Shown: positions 23,635-35,500 of the stretch, one piece after another | Position numbering within the stretch: position 1 is the stretch's first letter | Layout of the letters: each line of letters opens with the position of its first letter | NCBI GenBank assembly: GCA_037127255.1 | Contig: JBANSL010000013.1 | Location: 6,388,188 to 6,452,187, forward strand | Length of the DNA stretch: 64,000 nucleotides | From: Persicaria tinctoria | Taxonomy: Eukaryota > Streptophyta > Magnoliopsida > Caryophyllales > Polygonaceae | Direction: 5' to 3' | Made by a program: the position numbers and the translations under genes | Notes under the pieces: generated by a model | The model's input: the letters and a program-made list of their open reading frames with translations, nothing else | What the model was told of the DNA's origin: nothing | The model's database searches: none

Positions 23635-25457
23635 ATGGCTTGGATAAAATTTACACAGCCACAGAATCAGCGCTTCCGCGCACGGGTAAACGAAGGGTCG
23701 AGTGTGGCGATGCTTGCCAACATCGCCAACTACGTCGAGGAGACGGACGCCGCTAGGGATCTCGTGGGGAAGACACTCGAGAAGATTATGGATACCTTGG
23801 AGAAGATGGATGATAGGGTACTTCAGTCTTTCGCATTATTCACTCTCATATTGTTCTTAAGTTCAGTGACTACGGTAAATAGAATAATGACATGGGACAT
23901 ACAGTATGTGACAGTGACACGGGATATAAAACTGTTGGAGGAGATGGTGGATTTATTGTAACAACTTCTTGTGTGCAGATAAAAGTGTTGGAGGAGAAGG
24001 TCCATGAAATGTGGGATGGAAAATTGATTGGAAGAGGCAAGGAACAAAGAGTAAGGGATAGTGAAAAGGAGTTTGTACATGTTGGAATCCATCTAAGTTG
24101 TAGATCGGTTTTGCAGGTTGTTGATGTTGATGTACCAAAGGGGGCTCGTACTGAAGCTGTGGAGCAGCCCCGACAAGTTGCTAAGGTACGCTCCTTGTGG
24201 CCCGTGCCATTCATCCGTTATGTTTTCAATTGTGGCATGGGGATGTTAGCTAGGCGACATGGGTCATTTTGTTATGTGACATGGGAAATGTTTGTTTGAA
24301 TTCAGGGGTTGTTCGTCGACCAGGAATGTGAGAGCAAGGTGTGAAAGATTACGAAACCGCGGGCCTCTAAAGGGAAGGACGCCATCGTTCCCGGTGAAGC
24401 CGTTGCCATGGGACTAGTTTCTGTGGCCGACTATGAGGCCCTACAGGGGTGGCTTGCAAGGTAACCCATCGTCTCATTTCAGTCTTCATTACACGGCACA
24501 GTTACCCTTTCATTGATTCCACTCCATTGTACGGTCCAGTGCCGACAGTGAGAACCTGTCAACGGCTTGCGGCAAGGACCTGTCGAAGGAGTTTTTTACC
24601 ACCCTCCAGACGCCCCGCTATTGGATCAACTCAGAGGTATATTGTATTTCTCACATTTTATTATGATTGCCCTTGTATACGCATTTGGGTTGCTGTTGGA
24701 CTATGTTGTGGGTTGTCATGGGGGTTAACTTGACGCAGCACTTCGAGCAGTCATGCTACCTGCTACGGAAACAAAGCGCGGAGAGGGGTTACGAAAATGG
24801 GCGTCGAGTCATTGTGTTGGACTCCTACTTCTCCAGCTTTCTGGAGAGGGAGTGGAATGAGTACAACTCAGACGTCGGGGGGTATGAGGCGAGTGGCATA
24901 CTCCTCTCATACTTCGACGGGCGGGCCCCGGCGCCCATGGCCCGACCGTGGGCAGGCGGGGACCTCATCCTCCTACCCCTCAACCTGAGGGGAAGACATT
25001 GGGTTGCCGTTGCTCTTGATCTGAATGAGTGGCAGTTGAAGCTGTATGACTGCGATGTGCACTGTGTGAGAGACGCCGAACTCCCACCCCTGCTGATGCA
25101 CGTTACCCACCTCCTCCCCATCACCATGGATGCACACGCTGAGTTAAAGGTGAAGTATGCATCGAAGCTGCCAGGCCCGTTTCGCATAATCCGCGACAAG
25201 CGCGTTCCGCAAAACAAGCTCAGGTATGATTGGTGCGACCCCTGTATTTCATTTAACTTGATGATATCTCCGCCTCTGTTTTGAAAAAATCTCCGTCATT
25301 GCAGTGGTGACTGTGGCCCTTACACGATCAGATTCATGGAGCTCCTCATGGAGACCGATCCCCTTTCGATGGGCTGGACGACATGTTTATTGGGCCGTAC
25401 AGACAGATGCTAGCGGCTGCCATCTTCAATGGTCGGCTCGGTGGACGCATAATCTGA
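23635..25457 (+). pseudogene. DUF1985/Ulp1 gene with DUF1985 core deleted
   Basis: Same exon order as the complete gene at 32505-35834 but shorter. The first coding exon (23635-23817) fuses the extreme N-terminus (RFRARVNEGSSVAMLANIANYV) directly in frame to the tail of the complete gene's exon 2 (VGKTLEKIMDTLEKMDDR). The whole DUF1985 core, about 350 residues, is therefore missing. Later exons follow: IKVLEEKV..., the linker exon ending GLVSVADYEALQGWLAR, and the Ulp1 exon 24738-25223 with the catalytic His in GRHWVAVALD, Asp in LYDCD and Gln in VPQNK; Cys is in SGDCGPYT at about 25306. A TGA at 24342-24344 breaks the linker exon. A one-base shift after METDPL breaks the last exon; past the shift the usual ending resumes to about 25457. 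It is not functional as it stands, unless the Ulp1 part is made separately. Confidence 0.75.
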
Positions 25458-25484
25458 TCGTAGTTTGGGTGTAGGTATGGAAGT

Positions 25485-26145
25485 GATTTGTTGTCTTTTG
25501 TTGTGAACAACGTTGGTTTTAGTCTTGTCCTTTGGTTGTTTGGATACATTTACTTTTGGAAACGGGTTACACTCTAGTGGTAAGTGGTAAAGAACATCGC
25601 AGTACTTTTGTGGATGGATTCTGTAAAAAAACCCTGTCACCCTCTTTGTATTACCGTGTCAGGTTGAAAGGGTTATCATGTCACTGGTTTTAATTTCATT
25701 ATGGAACTGATTTGTTGTCTTTTGTTGTGAACAACGTTGGTTTTAGTCTTGTCCATTGGTTGTTTCGATACAATTACTTTTGGAAACGGGTTACACTCTA
25801 GTGGTAAGTGGTAAAGAACATCGCAGTACTTTTGTGGATGGATTCTGTAAACAACCCATGTCACCCTCTTTGTATTACCGTGTCAGGTTGAAGGGGTTAT
25901 CATGTCACTGGTTTTAATTTCATTATGGAACTGATTTGTTATATTTTGTTGTGAACAACGTTGGTTTCAGTCTTGTCCTTTGGTTGTTTGGATACATTTA
26001 CTTTTGGAAACGGGTTACACTCTACTGGTAAGTGGTAAAGAACATCGCAGTACTTTTGTGGATGGATTCTGTAAAAAACCCCTGTCACCCTCTTTGTATT
26101 ACCGTGTCAGGTTGAAGGGGTTATCATGTCACTGGTTTTAATTTC
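25485..26145 (+). repeat. Three tandem copies of a 224-bp 3' module
   Basis: Copies start at 25485, 25709 and 25933 (GATTTGTT...). Each includes ACGGGTTACACTCTAGTGGT, GAACATCGCAGTACTTTTGT, a TGTCACCCTCTTTGTATTACC block and ATCATGTCACTGG. A diverged fourth copy follows the transposase gene at 22390-22590. Each unit holds three to four TGTCA motifs. It lies just after the stop of the Ulp1 gene. Confidence 0.85.
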
Positions 26146-26372
26146 ATGTGTATCAATCCGGAGGTGACACTTAGTTTCAGGTCATGTTTAAATCTTGTGA
26201 GTGTTTGTCCTACTCGTGTAGATTTTGTCACCTTATTCTCCTTTGTGACACGAGAATTATGTAAGTTGACACGGGATTCCAAATGTTCTGACACGGGTGA
26301 TTACGAAACAACTTATAACCAAAGTCTACAACACATAACCACCGAGTGGAGATACAGAAATCGAAACACTTA

Positions 26373-26609
26373 GTTTTCGTTCGGCAACACTTGTGGTTGA
26401 CTATTCACGCACGATTTTGTATAATGAAAAAAAAAATATTAAAAAAAATATTTTGTAAAATTTTGTTGTAACAAGTTCGTACTTGCTAATCATAGCTACG
26501 AAATTGTATTTAAAGATAAATACAAAACTAGATATTTTATTTTATATTGTTTTATCTCCTAAAATAATCGTGCGTGAATAGTAAAGTGACAAGTTTTTCG
26601 GAACGGAGG
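26373..26609. mobile_element. Stowaway-like MITE, copy 1
   Basis: Inverted ends GTTTTCGTTCGG and CGGAACGGAGG with inner ACTATTCACGCACG arms, flanked by TA (26371-26372 and 26610-26611). The related block at 32330-32345 lacks it (GAAACAGTTCATACC), giving an empty site. It lies within a roughly 340-bp segment (26338-26690) repeated at 28703-29040. Confidence 0.7.
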
Positions 26610-26918
26610 TAGTACTTCATAGCATCGTACAAAAATACCAACCTTGTGACCATATTGAATTGTATAATTGTGCAAATTGACCTATATTTCGAGTTCAATT
26701 CTACCAAAAAATATATAGTTTCTCAATTCTACCATAAACGTTATAGTTTCTCAATTCTACCAAAAAAGATATAGTATCTCATTTGATCAATTTTTTATGA
26801 GCTCCCAATTTATCATATTTGGATACAGTAACAATAATATCATTATATGTTATAATAACACATTAGATATAGTATCAAAATTAACCAAACTTAATAGACC
26901 GAACACATGTGCAAATTT

Positions 26919-27840
26919 TTATTCCACCATATTTCGTGTAATCCCCTGAAGCATACCCTCGACTAACCCACACTCAATTGTGCACGTGCATTCCTGACAA
27001 GAAAGAGCATCATCTTTATCTTCAGCAAGGAGCTGAAAATTTTTCCAGGGGTTTGATCTTCGACAACTCCGAATTGCTGTTCCATTGGTGATATTTGTAC
27101 ATGTGTTCCGCTTCCATTTGAAGGAAGGTCTTCGAGCAATTACGAGAATATCATTAAATAGATCAGCAACTCTCCGGCGACAGGATATTATTTTATAGCC
27201 CAACTTATGTTTCACACTATTAAGTAATGCAAAGCCTTTGGGTTTGAGCTCTTCAGATCCGCAACAATACATAGCTATGCCACAAACATAGCTTGCCACG
27301 TTGTGTCCCAACTCCGACGCCTTTACAAGATCTTGAATGCCTGCATCGTGATCGCAATTTGTGAAGAATTTAACCTGCATTTTGAAATGAAGCTATGAGG
27401 AACTATGATAAAGCATACACCGAACCAATGATCCAGAATCAACGTCTTACCATTCCTTGCTGAAAGATTGCCTCCGGGTTTCCCGCGTTGACGCATTGAT
27501 TTAAAAAGCTTCTGGCATGACTATCGTTTCTCGATGCGACTACAACCGAAATTCCCCAGTCATCCTGGTACTCAATTGCCATCTTCGCAAGCACATAATT
27601 GTGTTTTCTAACCAAATCAAAAGTTTTGCAACTGCATCACAATTAAGTGAATCAAAAATTTTTCGAATACATAAATTAACGAAATCAAAAGTGGAGGCAA
27701 TACCTTAACCGTAATCTGAAGACATCTTCTATAGATTGAATTGCTAATCGACCGACAATATCCAATAGGATATCGAATGGTAGTGTTAGAAGCGTCAATG
27801 CCTCTGTTGTCCTTGCCCTAACGTTCCTTCCTTGATCCAT
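26919..27840 (-). CDS. F-box protein, At2g35280-like type
   Basis: Probable substrate adaptor of an SCF ubiquitin ligase. Three exons on the minus strand: 27840-27704, 27631-27451, 27374-26919, with GT-AG borders, 774 nt, 257 aa and no disruption. The N-terminal F-box reads LPFDILLDIVGRLAIQSIED, continuing VFRLRLSCKTFDLV. The C-terminal part has the tetratricopeptide/Sel1-like stretch usual in this plant family (AGNPEAIFQQGM ... GIQDLVKASELGHNVASYVCGIAMYCCG) and a Cys-rich end (CQECTCTIECG). It lies between two direct repeats of element-specific DNA inside the giant MULE, so it is either cargo or a host gene trapped between two elements. Such F-box genes are numerous and fast-evolving in plants; the substrate is unknown. 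Confidence 0.8.
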
Positions 27841-28730
27841 TGAAACTATCTTAATTTCGGTTCTAGTTGGTAAGGGAGGATGATGCAATTGAAGGGAATG
27901 AGATGATGCAATTCAAGGGAGAATGGGTTGGCTATAACAATGCAATGGAGAACGTAACTGCCATCGGAAGAGGAATAGACGAGGCGTGTGCAATGTAATT
28001 CAGCGGAAGAGACGTGTGCAAGTGCAATGTACTTGAAACGCAATGGATGTGGATGTGGAAGTGGAAGAGGAAGCGGAAGAGATTTTCAATCTTAAATAAC
28101 TGTCGTGGTTTTAATCTCAATCTATTAATTAATCTTTTTCTTAAATTATCTATTTCTTTAATTTATTGTCGGTTAGAATCTTGATATGTGATATTCTTAA
28201 CAAATATATTATATGTATAACGGATTAACCCTATACAACACTTACTAACCCTTGTTTTAAAAAAATAACGGATTAAAGTTTAAAATTCAACCCTTTATTC
28301 AACAAAATAACGGATTAAGTATTCAGGGTTTTGTATCAATTAATTATTTGATAAAATTTTATAACGGATGAAAGTGTAAAATTTAACCCTATATTCAAAA
28401 AATTAACGGATTAAGTATTCAGGGTTTTGTATCAATTTATTATTTGATAAAATTTTATAACGCTTTAAAATAAATTTTATAACGCATATAGAGAGTAAAA
28501 CATTACCGCATGAAATTAAGTACAAAAGTTAAATCCATACTTGTATTTTGCATGCATATTGCATGGGAAAGTAGTTAGGGTTTGTAAAATGTTAAAATAT
28601 GGTGTATTAAATTTTATAACTTTTAAAAATATATTTTACAACCATAAAATCAATATATGTGAGTGCAATATAGAGAGTAAAAAATTACCGCATACAAAGA
28701 GTAAAAAAAGGGATAAAGAAATCGAAACAC
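27841..28730. repeat. F-box upstream region with tandem repeat
   Basis: 27870-28090 is purine-rich on + and could hold the F-box gene's promoter and leader. 28264-28480 contains two copies of a roughly 105-bp unit (AACGGATTAAGTATTCAGGG, then TTGATAAAATTTTATAACG). No other gene is seen. Confidence 0.55.
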
Positions 28731-28962
28731 TTAGTTGTCGTTCGGGAAATATTGTCGTTCCCTATTCAAGCACCCTTATTTATAATTAAAAAAATAAATA
28801 AAATATACGTTTTCATAAATTTTTTGTAATAAGTTTGTACTTGATAATAATAGCTACGAAATTGTTTTTACAAATAAATACGAAAGTAGATATTTTGTAT
28901 AGTTTTTTCTCTAAAACTAAGCGTGTGTGAATAGTCAACTGACAAGTTTTCCGGAACGGAGG
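28731..28962. mobile_element. Stowaway-like MITE, copy 2
   Basis: Same family as 26373-26609, with TA on both sides (28729-28730 and 28963-28964). The two MITEs share flanking sequence for about 100 bp beyond their ends, so the larger block was duplicated after the MITE had inserted. Confidence 0.7.
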
Positions 28963-29053
28963 TAGTACTTCATAGCAACGTACAAAACTACCAACCTTGT
29001 TACCATATTCAAATGTATATTAGTGCAAATTGACCTATATTTAATGTTGAAGG

Positions 29054-29430
29054 TAGGGCTGTTACATGAACTGAACAGCTCGGGATCGGCTCGAAAAAGC
29101 TCGACTCGATCTCGTTCACTTATTTAAACAACCCGAGCTTGAACAAAATTTTAAGCTCGGTTGAAAGCTCGGATCGTTCAAATAAAGCTCGAATAGCTCG
29201 AATTATATGGAATTTCTAAAATTTCCTTTAAGTTAACATATTATAACCAAGTATAACTACTTAAAGCTCGAAAAAAGATCGGGTCGAGCTCGTTCATTTA
29301 AACAAGCCGAGCCTGAACAAAATAAATAACTCGTTTAAAAATTAGGCTCGGCTCGAGCTCGAGCTCGTATAAAAAACGAACAAGCTTGAACATACCAGGC
29401 TCGACTCATTCGGCTCGAATAACACCCCTA
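29054..29430. mobile_element. Full-length hAT MITE with 8-bp TSD
   Basis: Flanked by GTTGAAGG at 29046-29053 and 29431-29438. Ends TAGGGCTGTTACATGA and GAATAACACCCCTA. The same GAGCTCG-rich body as 11626-12014, in opposite orientation. Removing it restores GTTGAAGGGGTTATTATGT, identical to element DNA at 22727, so it landed in the giant MULE's spacer. Confidence 0.9.
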
Positions 29431-29438
29431 GTTGAAGG

Positions 29439-30800
29439 GGTTATTATGTTACTTGACACGGGATTCGAAATTTGGTGACCCTCACCAAACCCCCCCCCCC
29501 CCGATGGAGCCCCTCTCTCATCATAAATACCACTCCATCGGTCATTTCACTTCCACTCTTCTCTTGCAAGCCACAAAAAAAATCGGGAAGAAGAAGCGAC
29601 GCCATCGTGTTTGGTTCACCAGTGGTGCTCATCCTCATCCAAAAGCATTCAATTCCAAGTAAGTACAACCCCGATTGCCATATGTGTTGAAAAAAAACTG
29701 TTTGTATTTTAGGGTTTTCGTCGATTAGAAGTTTTTGTTGAATGAAATCTGTGTTGTTACTAGGGTTTTCGACATAGAGTACTAATTGACGACATCCAAA
29801 GCTTTCTGATTAGGGGCTACGGTTTATGCCTGTGTATGCTGCAGATTTTGGGTGAATATGTCCATGGTTCACTGTTTAATGGTTTGTGCCTTGTGTAGTG
29901 AAAATGTCCATTTGTCTCTTATCTTGCATGTGCTTAGTACATACTTAAGTTGAGTAGTTTCTTGGAGTTCGTATATGTGTTTATTGGTTTACGCTTCATA
30001 TATGCAATTAGTTTGTGGAATTTGCTGAATTGGGGCTGAGAAAGCAGCCAGTCAAGTATATATACTTGGTGACACGGGATTACAACTTTGGTGACACGGG
30101 TGATTTCTAACCACCTATTTGTAATTGGTCTTTGCTTGCACATAATTCTCTCCTTATCAAAATTATAAGGTGCTTACAGTAATTTAGCTTATATATTACA
30201 TTGTCCTTTAGTTTTTTGGTGACATATCATCTCCCTCTCCCAATCATCTTCTTCATATATATGTACTTGTTAGGCTTGAAAAAGAAATAGCACATTTAGC
30301 ATCCTTTCTGTGTGAATCTAAAGCTTAAATATGATTAAGCCTATGAAAGTTGCAACCTTTCTCTTTTTCTGTGAAGGTTCTTAGTAGGATGTCTGCCAAG
30401 TATATATAATTGGTGACACGGGATTCAAATTTTGGTGACTCGGGATTTCAAAGTTGGTGACACGGGTGATTTCTTCCATTTGTTGTATAACTTTGTCAAA
30501 ACTTTAATTCATTGATATGAGTTTCATATTCACACTTGTATTTACCATTTCCAACTTTGCTTGCACATAGATCTCTCCTTCTCAACATTCTAAGGTCCGG
30601 ACATTTTTTTACCTTATATTTGACATTCTCCTTTACTTGTTTGGTGACATATCATCTCAATCTCCCAATCATCTTTTTCACATATATGTACTTGTCTCCA
30701 ATATAAAACATGCTTACATATTCTTCATATGTACGTATGTTCTTGTATTTGGTTTTCTTCTGCCATCTGACGTTTATTTTCCCTTGTACTGGTAGGAATA
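29439..30800 (+). promoter_or_regulatory. Leader, intron and phased motif arrays
   Basis: A probable 5' leader exon ends at CAATTCCAAG|TAAGTAC (about 29660), and an acceptor lies at GGTAG|GAATAATG just before the coiled-coil gene. The intron holds GGTGACACGGG at 30068 and 30090 (22 bp apart) and three more at about 30412, 30434 and 30456 (22 bp apart; the middle one is GGTGACTCGGG). A 15-base C run lies at about 29489-29503. Confidence 0.5.
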
Positions 30801-31448
30801 ATGTGGCCGTACTCAGACAGCGACATTGACACAGACTCCGACAGCGATCGGAGCTACCAGAGTGGTGACTACCGGAGGTATTTCTGGCTGCGTTCAGACT
30901 ACGACTACAGGAGGAGCCGTCGTGACCGTCGTGATGAGGATGAGGATGATGATCAGTCAGAGACAAGAGACCCCGACCAGGTGGCTGAGGACAACGCGCT
31001 ATGGGACTTGGTCGCCGAAGAGCTCACCGTTCTTCGCCAGCGAGTTCAGTCGCTGCCCAACCGGGATGCTGCCCGGGAGGGAGTTATGGCCGCACAGCGC
31101 ACTTAACTTGAGGCCGCCCACACGCATGTCCAGACAACCACTCTTCAGCTGCAGGCCACCCAGTCCACCCTGGAGGCCACAACTACTGAGTTGGAGCTTA
31201 CCCAGAGCTCGCTGCAGGCCACAATTGATGAGAACTTGGTCATCGCCAACAAGTTGGTGAGGAGCGAGGCTAGCAACAAGCACCTGGCGCAGCGGTTGGT
31301 CGAGGTGGGCTCCTTCCTCTGTGGGCAGTGGGTCGGGCACGCTAGCGAGCAGCTCCGCACCCGACAACTTACCCGCTAGAACAGGCTGATGGGGTGGATT
31401 CTCGTCCTGATGATGGGAGTTATGGTGCATCTGGTCACCAGGGCTTAG
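30801..31448 (+). pseudogene. Acidic coiled-coil protein, broken
   Basis: I do not recognise the family. One frame runs from ATG 30801 to 31448, interrupted by TAA at 31104 and TAG at 31377. The N-terminus is Asp/Ser/Arg-rich (SDSDIDTDSDSDRSY, RRSRRDRRDEDEDDD). The middle (about residues 60-185) is a heptad-rich coiled coil with repeated TTTLQLQATQSTLEATTTEL-type units. After the second stop the frame continues with a hydrophobic stretch (MGWILVLMMGVMVHLV), so the ancestral protein may have ended in a tail anchor. It is placed like a third element-encoded gene beside the transposase and DUF1985 genes. Ordinary structural or nuclear coiled-coil roles are equally possible. Confidence 0.55.
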
Positions 31449-31794
31449 GAGCTTCGAAGCTAGTTCCCTTTTTTTTTTGCCAAAACTTGTGATGTTCTTG
31501 TAGTAGTTGCAAAATACTGATGTGATCCCAAACAGCTGTGGTTTTTTGGACTCCGCCACAACTCCGTATGTGGCGGATGGCCCCCATTTGTTGCAGTTAG
31601 GGGCCTATGTAAGGGTAGTTAGAAACAATGTCTCACCCACGCTCGGTTAGTTGTCGTTTTTTGGAAAGCCGAGTGTGGTTGCACCATTATGAATGGTGCC
31701 TGTATTATCGGATATGGTATGTATAGGGCAATGTCCCTCCTATATTATGCATGTCTATTACATTTCCACTTGTTGGTGTTATGCATGTGTATTA

Positions 31795-32230
31795 CATTCA
31801 ATCATCCATGACAAAATGTAAAATTATGTGGTTCCTATGATAGGGCCTTGTAACAATTCGTATATGAACCTATCAACACTTAAACAAGGTTAGAAAATCA
31901 CCCAACTCACCATCAGTGACACGGATAATCACCTCAGGTGACACAAGATTGCAAGTTTGGTGACACGGGATATTTCCTTACAACTTATAATATGGCTTTC
32001 AACCGAGTAAGTTGGTTGCCACATTACATTCAATCATCCATGAAAAAAAGTAAAATTATGTGGTTCCTATGATAGGGCCTTGTCACAATTCGTATATGAA
32101 CCTACCAACACTTAAACAAGGTTAGAAAACCACCCTACTCACCATCAGTGACACGAATAATCACGTCAGGTGACACGGGATTGCAAGTTTGGTGACACGG
32201 GATATTTCTGAACTAATTATAACCCATGTT
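31795..32230. repeat. Two 232-bp repeats carrying motif arrays
   Basis: Copies start at 31795 and 32027 (CATTCAATCATCCATGA). Each ends with three motifs in tandem: a GTGACACG(G)AT, then GGTGACAC..GATTGCAAGTTT, then GGTGACACGGGATATTTC. The last two are 22 bp apart. The array sits in the gap between the convergent coiled-coil and DUF1985/Ulp1 genes. 31449-31794 holds nothing else that I can see. Confidence 0.75.
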
Positions 32231-32504
32231 TGCACCATGCCAACATGGTCACTCACTGCTTACAAATTGTCATAGAAATAATGTAACAGTCCACAACACA
32301 TAACCACTCACCGAAGATAAAGAATGCGAAACAGTTCATACCAACGTACTAAAATACCAACCTAGTGAACTACCGTCCACAACTAAATGTGAGAACCAGG
32401 AACCATGTTCATAAATATCCAACACAATAAAAACGATGTTGATAAGAAGCTTATACCATAACATAAAATTTCATAACACTGGCCAATGGTGATCACAACT
32501 GCGA

Positions 32505-35500
32505 TCATAACCGTGTACCATTGAAGATGCGAACAACGAGCATGTGCATGTACGCCCCGATGAATACGTCGCCAAGACCGTCGTAGGTGGGGGCGTCCTT
32601 CGTGAGGAGTTGCATGAACCTGATCGTGTAAGGACCGCAGTCTCCACTGCAATAGAGAATCGCCGGAGTCATATTCATTATAGCCGGATGCAACTATGAG
32701 ACGAAGATATATTTAAGTGTTGGATAAAAATTACCTCTGCTTGTTTTGCGGAATCCTTTTCTCGCGACTAAGGGCGAACGGCTTTGGCAGCTTGTCGACG
32801 TAGGTGGCCATCAACGCGGGGTGGGCATTCATCAGTACCGGGATAAGGTGGGTGATGCAGCTTAAGTGTGCCGACAGATGGCGGTCCCTCACGATGTAGA
32901 CGTCCGAATCATAAACCCTTACCTGCCACCCGACCAGATCGATCGCTACGGCGATCCAGTGAACACTGTCCACGTTTAAAGGTATGAGGATGAGTTCCGC
33001 CCCTTCCCACGCCCGGCCTATCGTCGCCGGGGACCGCCCGTCGAAGTAGCCAAGCAGCTTCTCGTCGGCTTGGTAGCTACCCGCATCGCTCTTGTATTTG
33101 CCCCACTCGGTCTGCAGATAGCGACCGAAATATGTGTCCACAACGACAACTCGACCGCCAATGTCGCCGGCCCTCTCCGTTACCCCTTTCCGAAGAAGAT
33201 AGCATGCTTGTTCCATGTGCTGCATCGATTACAACCCTAGTCAAAATCCAAAACTATTCCACTACCTTTTACAGTACATACCGTGTCATTCACTACACAA
33301 AGATATTCACTTAGGCGGGTTTCGTACCTCAGAGTTTAGCCAAACTGTGGGCGTTTTTAGTGCGGTGAAGAACTCCTTACTCACCGACGTGCCGTATGCA
33401 GTCTTCCAGGTGTCCTCATCCCCGCTGCACAACCACAACCACAATGTTAGGGGATTGGAGTCATCTATGCAATAACTTAGGTACGTCTGCTGATGAGTGT
33501 CACCTATCCATCCAGCGGATGAACCCATCGTTGTCTGACACGGAAACAAGACCCAGCTTAATCGCGGCCGCGCCTTCGACAACGTTCTTCCCTTTTCGGC
33601 CCCGCGTTTTCTTCTGAGGTGGGGACTTCACTTCTCCTTCACCTCCTGGACCTCTCTTACTCTTCCTGCCTCGAACGGGCTCCGCTCTTGCAGCCGCTGG
33701 GATCTGCCAATTGGTTAGACAGTTGCAACGATGAAGGAACTAATGTTTTCAACCCCGTGTCACCCCGATCTGTACTAGTGTCGGCTAACACTGATACACT
33801 TGTCACTTACGTACTACTATAGATTAAAATGACAATGTGAAGTAACAAGCATTATACCTTCTTCTCATCCTGTCCTTCCGGCGTTGCTTGGTCGTTCACT
33901 GTAGGTGGTACCTCCGTTGAACCGGCTTTACCGCTTTTGTCCTCAGCATCCCTATGGTTCCCCACTTTCTCTCCACTGACATCTCCCCCAGTTCCTCCAA
34001 CGGTCTCGTCTTTGACCGCCTCTGAGATCTGGCAATTGGTTACAGTTATTTCAACTGTGATTCAGATAATATATTTGTTCCCTTATCACTTTACATTTAA
34101 ATACGTGTCGCTTCACTTTAACAACCGTGTGAGTTGTGTACAAAATATTGACATATTATAAATTGTTGATTCTATTACCCCTTCACCGTGGATTCAGAAA
34201 ATACCATGTCAAGTAACAACCAATTTACCTCCTCTTCTTCTTCTGGTGGCTGGTCTTCCACCTTAGTTTGTCCCTCTGTCCCCCCGTTCTTTTGGTCGTT
34301 ATCCTCTCCACGGACATCGCCCATTGGTTTCTGCTCACCTCCTGCATTCGACTGGCCATCTCGCATCCCATTCACAACACCTTCCAACACCTTCATCTGA
34401 TACACAAACTACATAAATGAGGGGTGGTTAGCCAATGTTATTCGGCATTGGGAGATAAGTCACCTGTGTCACCTTTGAAAATTACCCATGTCACATATAA
34501 AAGATACCCCTTTCACAAATGCCAGAAACGTTAAACGTACCTTGTCATCCATGCTCCGCATCCATGTAGACATGGTTCCCAGCCTCTCCAAGATCAGTTC
34601 TACTGTCTTCCCCAACTTATCCTCCCAGGATTCCCTTGTCCCATCTCGTTGCTCCGAACTCGGCCCGGACTTGCCAGAGCCTTCACCGTAATAACTCGGT
34701 GCCAACACAGCCTCAATGTCATCAAAGTAGAGGTCAGGCTCCTCATGCTGGTAGAAGCACCCGAGCATCAATTCATACTCGTCGGCCTTCGGTACTAGTA
34801 TCGGGTTGTCTTCGACCTTGATTCTATCCGATTTTTCAGGGTGCATGCGGGACTGGATCGTCTCATACATTAGATTGTCGTCATCGGCTGTCCACCTCAG
34901 CATGCGAGGCAACGCCGTGGTCGACACCCGGTTCGCAAACGCCTCCCCAATCCCCGGGACAGCTTCGTACAGCCAAATCTAAAACAACCACACATGTCAC
35001 TCGAGTGAGTGCATCAATTGCGCGTAATAGTTCAAGCATAACTTCGGTCAAGTAGCTTACCTGGAACGCATACGGAAAACCCATAAGCCCATAACCATAT
35101 CGATCGTCCTTGTCGTTCGCCTTCGGCTTCAAGTCAGCGACACGACATTCTATGACGCCCGACAGGGACTCGTGGGTGGCCTCGTACACAATCCTGCCCC
35201 AGGGGTAATCCAGAAATCGATCAACGTTCTCCACAAGCTTCACAATCCACCCTCGTATGGCTTTCCTGGGTACTCCCCCCAGCAGAACTCCTTCGACGAT
35301 GAGGAGGAGAGCGATCTTAAAACGCCTTCTCGCACTCGGCTCCTTCAAGATAGAGTTCTTGAAGGCGTTCTCCAGCTCACCCACCTTCATGTTGTCCGTT
35401 CCGAATAAGTCCTTGAGAGCCTTCTTTGTCTTCTTGTCATCCTCCGTCTTTGTGTCTTCCCCCCGAACTCGACCACACCGCAGCCCAGTCACGAGCGCAA

